From Stramenopiles sp. TOSAG23-2 (Eukaryota; Sar), in assembly GCA_900128395.1 (NCBI GenBank), contig LT649758.1, positions 576 through 14,429 on the forward strand: a stretch of DNA of 13,854 nt, in the 5' to 3' direction. Of this stretch, positions 1 through 7,900 are shown one piece after another. The notes beneath the pieces are model-generated. The model saw nothing but the letters and a program-made list of their open reading frames with translations. It was not told where the DNA came from and did no database searches. The position numbers and the translations under genes were made by a program. Numbering within the stretch: the first letter of the stretch is position 1; each line of letters begins with the position of its first letter.

Positions 1-92
1 TTTATTTCCTACGACATTTTGTTACATTTCGTGTCGTAGAGTAATATAAACATATATACATAGATAGATTTATTTCTGCCTCATCAACTATC

Positions 93-653
93 ATGGATAA
101 CTCATCATTTGCATCATATTTTGCTACCAACTCGTATCGAAGGAAATCTTTTGTTGCGTTTGTTTTGCGAACTTTACAAGGTTTACATACGCAAATGTTA
201 AGTGGTCAACAGCGATACGATATTAGAAGCATCTTAGAATCGGGTATATATGGTGCTATTATTTCAACACCTATATCTAATTATTTGGAAAGCATCATGT
301 TACGAATATTTGGAAAAAGCACCCTTGGTCGTATTTTATTTACAAATTTCGTTACATTCCCCATTGTCGTAGTCTTTTTATTTGGTATGAAAACATGGCA
401 ATTAAATCGTAATAATAAAGAATTAACTGCTTCCGATGTGTATTCTCAATTACAACATAATGTTATGATTGGATTATGGCCAACAATGAAAAATTTATGG
501 CTTTATATGATACCACTTACCTTTTTCGTCCAACATTATTTGTCTCCTTCATTATGGATACCAACATATGAATTATTTTCTTTTATTTATGGTTTACTAT
601 TAAAATATTATACGGTTGCTAGACATGGAAGTAATTCATTAATAAAGAAGTAA
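93..653 (+). CDS. Mpv17/PMP22-family small membrane protein
   Basis: The 186-residue product looks like a divergent Mpv17/PMP22/Sym1-family protein, a group of four-helix inner-mitochondrial or peroxisomal membrane proteins; its transport role is not settled. Seen: a D-x-R-x(5)-G segment (D43, R45, G51) followed by TPISNYLE (59-66), matching the family's 'D..R....G....gP..h..Y'; hydrophobic stretches at about 52-70, 81-102, 127-150 and 154-172; and GLWPTMKNLW (127-136) followed by MIP, matching the family's 'W..WP..q..nF..vP'. Length fits the family (about 175-230). The usual GD...Q motif near the N-terminus is not evident. The ATG at 93 is the first methionine in frame and the ORF ends at TAA; AATAAA occurs about 80 bp downstream. 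No intron is needed. The family call is by motif, so the exact paralogue is unknown and a divergent unrelated membrane protein remains possible. Confidence 0.65.
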   Translation: MDNSSFASYFATNSYRRKSFVAFVLRTLQGLHTQMLSGQQRYDIRSILESGIYGAIISTPISNYLESIMLRIFGKSTLGRILFTNFVTFPIVVVFLFGMKTWQLNRNNKELTASDVYSQLQHNVMIGLWPTMKNLWLYMIPLTFFVQHYLSPSLWIPTYELFSFIYGLLLKYYTVARHGSNSLIKK

Positions 654-1883
654 AAAAAAATGAAAAAATATGTGGGTTTGTTAAGAAAAGAACATATTTT
701 AGAAGAAGTCAAATGGATAGATTTGGGAAAATAAACATGATCTATCGCGCGTGTATTTTAGAGTGTTGTTATTTTTTTAAAAAATTAATTAGTATCATTA
801 AGAGTAAGATTGTAGCTGTATTTCAAAAAAATACTTTCTCGTATATATAAATAATATTGTATTATTTCTCTACTAAATTTACACTCCATATAATACGTAT
901 TTTTATTATATATATTTAAAAAAACTTCTTTTACTCCCGGAAATTAACAATCTCAAATCAAAAAAATGATTTAAATACTCATTTATATATATATATATAT
1001 TAAACATAAATTATGCATAGTAAATTATTATTATCCTACACCATTACGCACATGTTTTTAAACTCTCATTTTTTTGTACACACCCACCACAACAAAGTCA
1101 TAAATTTATTTTTTTCTTATATATTTTTAAAAAATGAATCTCTAGAATATAATAATATACGGTATATTGTAATTTAATTTTTTCTCAAACTTTTTTTTCT
1201 TTTTGTGAGATTTACTCACTCTCTAATATTAGAACTCTCTCCAAAACAATTTGATAATTCGTATATATTCTTATGGAATATCTATGAATGTACATATATG
1301 TATTGAATACATATCATGAAATTGTTTGATTGTATTGATGTATTGATGTATTGTGTTTTGCAATGTTGTTGCAATGTGCTGGTATGTGGTATGCGTATAT
1401 TATTAATACGACAGTAAAACGATTTGCACATATTTTTCGTGGCTGTAAATAACATTGGTTGGGGATGGACTTTATTCGGAAAATCCTTCAAAATTTACTA
1501 AATCAAGGATGATAAAGGGTGATTCGTGTGGTAATGTGGCGCGTCACCTCGCGATTATAGGGAGGATCCTCCTACTCTATACTCTGGCTCTTGTAGGTGA
1601 CCCCGTACTCATACAGTACATATCTGTTGTAGTCGTCTAATATTACAACTTTAACTTGGATTAAATTATTTGGCAAAAACTCTCTTCCATAATTTCCTTA
1701 ATTTTAAAGTTCTCCTTAAATTCATCCCCCCCCCCCGGTTTTTTATGAATCATGAATCACAAATAAATAATAAATATTGTAATTAGAAAATAAAAATAAT
1801 AGAAACAACCTCAAATCTATAAATGACCAAAACATTTGTAACTAATCATTTTACATTATGTATCCATTGGACAACATCATAAC
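654..1883. other. Intergenic region, no recognised protein gene
   Basis: This 1.2 kb spacer is AT-rich with poly-A, poly-T and (AT)n tracts. It holds short TATTGATG and TTGCAATG direct repeats near 1330-1377, a GC-richer island at about 1500-1640 (described separately) and a run of eleven C at 1726-1736, which is out of character with the surrounding base composition. Short ORFs here (for example 1455-1640 on + and 1282-1491 on -) show no family features and I do not call them genes. The promoter of the downstream TPR gene must lie here, but no specific element can be supported. Confidence 0.6.
1518..1601. other. GC-richer island with nested inverted repeats (possible structured RNA)
   Basis: Seen: GTCACCT (1543-1549) pairs with AGGTGAC (1595-1601); inside it TATAG (1556-1560) pairs with CTATA (1577-1581); and inside that lies the perfect palindrome GGAGGATCCTCC (1561-1572). 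An upstream GGTGA (1518-1522) could pair instead with TCACC (1544-1548), so two folds compete. The segment is clearly less AT-rich than its surroundings. I compared it by eye with U1-U6, SRP RNA, RNase P, 5S rRNA and tRNA and saw no convincing match. It may be a small ncRNA, a mobile-element remnant or chance; the strand is not determined. Confidence 0.25.
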
Positions 1884-3722
1884 ATGGATTTCATAAAAGA
1901 ATCATCTAATGATAATAACAACTCGGACACGGTAAAAATAACAACAACAACATCATCATCTGCTTCTTTACATAATACGTATGATAAATGGTCGAAATAT
2001 AATATTGATGAAGCGTTGGAAAATATTGATGTACAAGAATCCATTGACGAACGTGAACGTCAACGTGAAAAAACAGCAACAAACGAATTGAAAGATGAAA
2101 CAAATACGGCATCAACCTTTCAAGAAGAAGCAGAAATATTATCTTCTCAAGCCGCAGTATCAAGATTCCGATCGAAACGACGGCGTGGTAAGAAGAAAAA
2201 TAAAACGAAAGACTTGAATAATAATAATAATAAATTAACCAAAAATAATAATAATAATGAGCAGGAAACTCAAATGTTAAAAATGGCCAACTTGTACAAT
2301 TTTATCTCCAAAAATATCAAATCGATACGTGAAAAGCAAGAAGAGTGCAAACAAATCATGGAGCAAGATGAAGATAAAAATTATGAAAAAGTAAATAATC
2401 TATCAACACAATCATATGAATTGGTAACAAAAGGTATAAATCAAGTTAAAGATATGTTACCTGCAAATGAGGTGAAAGATGAAAAAATTATCCTTGATGA
2501 TAATAATCATGATGTGGAAGATCAAAGAAGTAATGGTCATGGACATAGCCATGGACATAGTCATGGACATGATCATGGACTTGGAAGTTCATGTAGTGGA
2601 AATAATCATTCAGCACACGATCATTCATCTCACAAACATTCATCACAAGATCATTCATCACATGCACATTCACATGGTAGTCATAATGATCATAAAAAAT
2701 GCAATCATCATAATCATGATGAAACTAAAAGTAAAAAAATATCATCACCAACGAAAAAAAACGATGATACAGATAAGAAGAATAATACTAATTTAAAAAC
2801 TGCGTTGAAAGTATTATTACGTTTAAAATCAGAAATATTAATTAATTTAGGATTATCGACATTACATTTGAACATGTTACCATCATCAGTTGAGTATTTA
2901 AAAGATGCTATATTGTTACGTGAAAAAAGCAACAATGCATGGAAATATCGTGGCCATGCATATTTGAAAATGTTTGTTCCTCATTTAGCAATACTTCATT
3001 TTAATCGAGCATTAACAATGAATCAAGATGATGTCGAAGCAGTTGAATTATTAAAAATAGCAAAAGAAGATTCATTAGCACGAAATACTAGATCTAGGGA
3101 TGATCAATTAAAACTAGAAGCAAGCTATTACGTCAAAAACCATACACAAAAAATTGAACGTGGAAAAACATGGGAAAATATCAAATATATAAATGAACTT
3201 GGTGTTGTATTGTTTATAGAAGAATATTTTGAATCAGCTTCGATTAAATTTGAAATTGCTTTAACTGAAGCTGAAACATTATTACGTTTTTTGAACAACA
3301 ATAAGAATGATAATATGGAAGAGACGTCAAATATGATAAAATTTATTCTTGAATCTTTTAATAATATTGCAACATGCTATTTTAAGTGTTCAACAAATAG
3401 TTCAATGCATAAGGCAATAGAATATTGCACATTAGGTATAGAAAAGAAGGTCGATGACATGTCATATCAATTACTACGTGCTAATCTTTTATATCGACGT
3501 GCACAATCATACAATTTTTTATATTCATTTAATAAAAGTGAAAATGATTTGCTACAAGCAAAAACGATTTTAGCAGAGATTACAACTAATAATGATGCAA
3601 ACGAGATAGATACAGAAATAGATGAAAAAGATAGTGATGTAACAAAATTGCTTTCTAAAGTTGAACGTTTTATAAGCTTTGTACGATTTAGAATGAAACA
3701 ATTTGGAAATATTGATGTGTAA
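1884..3722 (+). CDS. TPR-domain protein with histidine-rich tract
   Basis: This 612-residue soluble protein was not recognised as a named gene. Seen, in order: a low-complexity N-terminus with YDKWSKYNIDEALENID at about 33-50, resembling the 'Y.kWDKFDVD.al..iD' motif that precedes TPRs in RPAP3/SPAG1-type co-chaperones; a basic RSKRRRGKKK patch near 97-106; Asn runs at about 110-128; a charged helix at about 135-200; a His-rich tract at about 217-279 with HG/HS/HD repeats; then helical pairs compatible with TPRs at about 307-395 (including NNAWKYRGHAYLKM), 426-465, 488-523 and 526-566. TPRs normally scaffold protein partners, often Hsp70/Hsp90 systems. The His-rich tract is of the kind that binds Zn or Ni in SlyD and ZIP-type proteins, so metal binding is an inference. 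The N-terminus has no signal peptide. The ORF is uninterrupted, the ATG at 1884 is the first in frame, and AATAAA follows at 3768-3773. Confidence 0.75.
   Translation: MDFIKESSNDNNNSDTVKITTTTSSSASLHNTYDKWSKYNIDEALENIDVQESIDERERQREKTATNELKDETNTASTFQEEAEILSSQAAVSRFRSKRRRGKKKNKTKDLNNNNNKLTKNNNNNEQETQMLKMANLYNFISKNIKSIREKQEECKQIMEQDEDKNYEKVNNLSTQSYELVTKGINQVKDMLPANEVKDEKIILDDNNHDVEDQRSNGHGHSHGHSHGHDHGLGSSCSGNNHSAHDHSSHKHSSQDHSSHAHSHGSHNDHKKCNHHNHDETKSKKISSPTKKNDDTDKKNNTNLKTALKVLLRLKSEILINLGLSTLHLNMLPSSVEYLKDAILLREKSNNAWKYRGHAYLKMFVPHLAILHFNRALTMNQDDVEAVELLKIAKEDSLARNTRSRDDQLKLEASYYVKNHTQKIERGKTWENIKYINELGVVLFIEEYFESASIKFEIALTEAETLLRFLNNNKNDNMEETSNMIKFILESFNNIATCYFKCSTNSSMHKAIEYCTLGIEKKVDDMSYQLLRANLLYRRAQSYNFLYSFNKSENDLLQAKTILAEITTNNDANEIDTEIDEKDSDVTKLLSKVERFISFVRFRMKQFGNIDV
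2533..2721 (+). repeat. Histidine-rich coding repeat in the TPR protein
   Basis: The DNA is an irregular array of CAT-GGA/CAT-AGC and CAT-TCA hexamers inside the coding frame, giving about 60 residues of HG, HS and HD dipeptides (for example HGHSHGHSHGHDHG). Such hexamer arrays expand and contract by slippage, so allele lengths may vary. Confidence 0.8.
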
Positions 3723-3733
3723 AAGAATGTGTC

Positions 3734-3771
3734 TATTATGATATACGAATCGTATTAATAATATCATAATA
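3734..3771. other. Hairpin-forming inverted repeat between convergent genes
   Basis: TATTATGATAT (3734-3744) and ATATCATAATA (3761-3771) are perfect inverted arms of 11 bp; the 16-base loop contains a further ACGA/TCGT pairing. It lies 12 bp past the TPR stop and overlaps the AATAAA at 3768-3773. Position suggests a role in 3'-end formation or separation of the two convergent transcripts (TPR + and FKBP -). That role is inferred; AT-rich DNA also makes such palindromes by chance more readily. Confidence 0.5.
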
Positions 3772-3898
3772 AAGGTTGTGAGAATTTAAAAAAATTTCGG
3801 TGTGTTAATAATATATATACTATAAATACTCTGGTCGTATACAAAAATACAAAAACATAAAAATATTATAGATATTTCAATTATTAATAGTTGTTTTT

Positions 3899-4228
3899 TT
3901 AATTAAACGTGACAAGTTCAACATCAAATATTAATGTTGAATTCGGTGGTATTAAACCAGGAAACCCTTTTGCACCATAACCTAAACCAGGTGGTATAAT
4001 AATTTTTGCACGTTCCCCTATACTAAGTTGTGAAATTCCATCATCAAGCCCACGTATGACTTGTTCTGCGCCTAACTTAAATTTAAATGGTTTTCCACGA
4101 TCTCTAGAACTATCCCATTGCGATCCATCTATTAAATAACCAGTATAATGTACTGTGACGGTTTGTCCTGGTTTTGGATAATTAATACCATCCCCAGCAG
4201 TAAAAATTTCTACAGTAACTTTAGCCAT
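3899..4228 (-). CDS. FKBP12-type peptidyl-prolyl cis-trans isomerase
   Basis: The 109-residue product is a single-domain cytosolic FKBP, an enzyme that isomerises Xaa-Pro bonds and in animals and fungi is the receptor for FK506 and rapamycin. Seen: HYTGYLIDG (27-35), DSSRDRGKPFKFKLG (39-53), QVIRGLDDG (56-64), IPPGLGYGAKGFPGLIPP (78-95) and LIFDVEL near the end, an excellent end-to-end match to FKBP12 in length and order. Pocket residues Y28, D39, R44, F48, V57, I58, Y84, I93 and F101 are kept, but three positions differ from human FKBP12 (F36 is W38, W59 is L61, H87 is F89). I chose MAKVTVEI at 4228 because it gives the canonical length; an ATG at 4276 would add 16 Asn/Ser-rich residues without similarity. 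The gene is divergent from the channel gene and convergent with the TPR gene. Confidence 0.95.
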   Translation of the reverse strand: MAKVTVEIFTAGDGINYPKPGQTVTVHYTGYLIDGSQWDSSRDRGKPFKFKLGAEQVIRGLDDGISQLSIGERAKIIIPPGLGYGAKGFPGLIPPNSTLIFDVELVTFN

Positions 4229-4946
4229 ATTTGTACTTTTACTATATGATGAATTATTATTTATTTTACAAACCAACTATATTTATATATATATACGCGA
4301 CAAATGTTGAAATATTATTTTCTATATTTCTTATGATTTAACTATTATTATAAATTCTTCTTCAAACTAATATATACATACATACATATACACAAAAAAT
4401 TCTCCAACTTGAAAGAAAGGAATCGATAGTGATGAACAACTTTTTTTCTTTTTTTTTCAGTTGTTTTATTAGTTTTTCTATAACGTTTTTGATTTTACTA
4501 CTGTCGTTGTTACTGCATGTTACAACTTAAAAAAAGTAAACTTTTATAAACAATGAAAATTTGATGTTCATCGTGACATCGTGACTAATGAAAAAAGAAA
4601 CCGAATTAGTTGCGTAGTTATAAGTCTAGTGGTTTATGCCATATTATAGTGGTTTAAAGAAACACAACATTTACACACAGACTTTTTAAACGCATTACTA
4701 TGTAAATATAATACCATCGACGTTATCATTGTAATCCTGGTAATGTAAAATACTACTTTAACTTTATTATTATTATAACTTAAATACTTTCTTACACTGG
4801 TATTATGCACATTAATACATACAGTATATATAGAGAGAAAGAGATGTATGTACACTCTGTAATATATATATTGTAAATTGCACGCGTATTAGTTAAGACT
4901 ACATTTATTTTCTCTCGAGAAAGAATCTAATATATTTTCGTACACC
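4229..4946. other. Divergent promoter region between FKBP and channel genes
   Basis: This 0.7 kb region must hold the start sites of both the FKBP gene (-) and the channel gene (+). It is AT-rich with (AT)n tracts near 4278-4295 and 4861-4873. AACAACT and AGTTGTT (about 4435-4467) are inverted arms around a long T-rich tract ending in CAG, which resembles a splice acceptor, but no matching donor was found. A TCTCGAGA palindrome sits close upstream of the channel ATG. No specific transcription-factor site can be supported. Confidence 0.5.
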
Positions 4947-7900
4947 ATGAGTAAAAAAGACATACATATTGAATGCTATGTACGTAATGCTGTTTCAAAT
5001 CCAAGAGTTAACGGCGCATATAAATTGCAAGAAAGGGGGCATATACACTCAAAACATACAATGTTTTTTAAACATGAAAATGGAATATATTCCTTAGCAA
5101 GATTTAAAATTGGTGGGAAATACGGATGGGTTATTGGGCAAGATCGCAAAGCAATTTATGGCGTTCGCACGGAAGAATTATACCCACCAAAGCAAGGATG
5201 GAAAACTGTTGCACGGGGTACTTTTTCAGGTAAAACTGTACCCGACCACAAAATGGAAGTTCGCGTTATTCAAGTTATGATGGGAAAAAACAAAGAAGAG
5301 ACTGTTTACTTAAATGATCCCAAGGTTCCACTTGCTAATAAAGATTTGCCTAAAAGAGAACAAATAAAAGTTATGGATGTTGGGGGTAAAGTAGGAGACA
5401 ATAAACATATGTTATCTTTTGCATCGATGGATGAAACTGTTGGTAATTTACATCCTCGTTTAGACGCATACATCGTTGATGAAGAAGGGCGTAGAAGAGT
5501 ATTGTATAAAGAAAAAATACCATTGGATATCCGAACCGGGCAACACTGTTGTTCCTGCTGTCCAGCCCGTTTTTCTGAAAGCGATTTGCCTGCAGAGTAT
5601 GGTGCTGGGGTTGAAATGTATTTTCAATTCTTAAAATGGCTTTATTGCATGTTTTTTATTTTATTCATTGTCATTACACCGACGTTGTATATAATCTTAA
5701 AAACTGGTGAATATGATGAAACTTTAACGAACGGTATTGGCGTATTAGCAATTCCAACGCTAGGTAATTTAGGGGAAGGTGAAGCAATATGTTCGGATAG
5801 TAGCCAAATGCAAGAAATCATTAGTGGAGGAAGCGAGCTAAGTACTACCGATGAGGATACTAGCGATATTAACGACGAATCTTTGACTACAGGAGGAGAA
5901 CCAGTTGCTGAAGCTGAAGCTGTTGTTACTACTAGTACGGATGGGAATTTGCTCACATTAAAATGTCCAATTGGTGAGGTTGGCTACGTAGCATCAGCAT
6001 CTTTTGGATATCCAAATGGCTTGTGTGGTTGTCCAGCATATATGAGGCCAGATGCAACAACAGGGGAATGCCCTCATGAGAGAGATTTAAGCGTCGTGCC
6101 ATCAGCATGTAAACCTGGCGAGTATTGTCTATTAGGTACGGAGCCTACTTTAGGTACAGAATGTTGCGCTGGAGTGCGTAACTCTGGTGGAATGGCAGAT
6201 TTTAGTTCCATTATACCGTCTCAAAATACTACTTGCGAAAGTACATTTTCAAGAGATATCGTAGAAGGTTTATGCTTTGGGAAAAAAATGTGCCAGATAA
6301 ATATAAATCCATATCAAATTTATAATTGGACTACAAAATTAAGTATAGATAATAGTGGCGTGTTAACATGTGATAATGAATTAGTTGTAAAAACGGAAGA
6401 TGTTCCGGTACTATCGACAACAGGGGGTAAAGATAAAATGGAGATTAGGAAATATTGTGCTGCATCCTTTGCCCAAACACGAAAAAAAAATCCAGATAAC
6501 TTTCCAAATTTAAACAAATGTTTAAATAATACAGCAACAGGTCAAAAAATGAAATTAATTGTAGTTGCAACATGTTTTGAAACTAAAGTGAATTTAGAGG
6601 AATTGGGTAGTTTAGGTTTTTCAACAATATATTCAAAACAATATTTGCAATTTGTAATGTCTGGACTAGATATGGTTGCAACTATTATTTTCATGATGTT
6701 CTTTTTTTGTTTACGTAAAAGTGAAGCCAAGTTAGTTGACAAGATTGATGAAGCTGTTATCGATGTTAAAGATTTTACTGTATTTTTTCCTCATTTGCCA
6801 CCAAATAAATACAAAGATCACAATGAATTAAGGCATAAAATCCGAGATAGATTAGAGCTGAACTTGGAAAAAGGGTTTAACCAGAATTTGACATCTTCAG
6901 GCCCATCCACTCGTGATGGCAGTATACATATTCATCAAATTAAGTTGGGATTCAATCATTCACGTTTGATAAATATCATGAAACGACGTGGCAAAATATT
7001 GCGAAGAATGGAATTAGAATTGAATAAAGAATCAGAAGCGCATGAGCAACATAAAGCAAAAATGGAGGACAAAATGCATAAAAAGTTAGAGAAAGAAATT
7101 AAAAAATTAGCAAAAGTAGATAACGAAATTTCAGCACTGGAAGAAACTACTAGTGCAGTTTGTGCATTTATTACATTTGAAGATGAAGAAGGTGTTGCCA
7201 GGGCATTAGATATGTACCCGAATACATGTTGCCATCGCATAGGATGTTGTATGAAAAATGATCAAAAATTAGAATTTGAAGGAAAATATTATCCATTTGC
7301 TTTCAGGAAGCCTAAAGGTCCTACGGAGGTAATATGGGAAAATTGTGAAGTGACACCCAAGCAACGTTGCACTCGATCTATGATAACATCATCCTTATCA
7401 TTGCTTTTAATATTATCAACTTTTATATTTGTAGTTGCAGCTAAGAATCAAAAAGCTGCAGTTGATCGTCTCTACCCACCGACTATATGTGACCCATTGA
7501 CCCCACCAACAAAGAAACAAGTAATAGCAGATGAATTTTTTGCAGATCCATCATATAACGTAACCTCAAAACAAGGACATCTAGCATGTTACTGTCAAAA
7601 ATTAATTGACGACGCTGGCCCAATGCAAGAGGAAAATGTTTATAATTCAGAATTTCCAAAAAATCCAAAAACAGGATCCACAACTTGGTGCGTAGACTGG
7701 GTCCAGGGCCAAGCACAAGTACAAGGTTTTGCATTTTTAGCAGTTGCCATGGTAGTTGCTGTCAACACCGTGTTGACGATGATAATGAGGCGTTTAGTAA
7801 TATATGAGAAACATCCGTTTATTACTGATATGTTTTCATCGTTAACGACTAAAATTTTTATTGCGAAATTTTTGAACACTGCAATTGTTGTCGTCATTGT

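Noticed and set aside
1455-1640. 61-codon plus-strand ORF in the first spacer
   Set aside because: Hydrophobic C-terminus only, no family features, and it overlaps the inverted repeats better explained as structure.
1726-1736. Run of eleven C
   Set aside because: Unusual in this AT-rich spacer but a simple homopolymer, and its length may be a sequencing error.
2479-2796. Met/Ile/His-rich ORF in an alternate frame
   Set aside because: It is a shadow of the His-rich repeat in the TPR gene.
4439-4463. T-rich tract ending in CAG as a splice acceptor upstream of the channel gene
   Set aside because: No GTAAGT-type donor or extra coding exon was found upstream, and the channel ATG already gives a complete protein.
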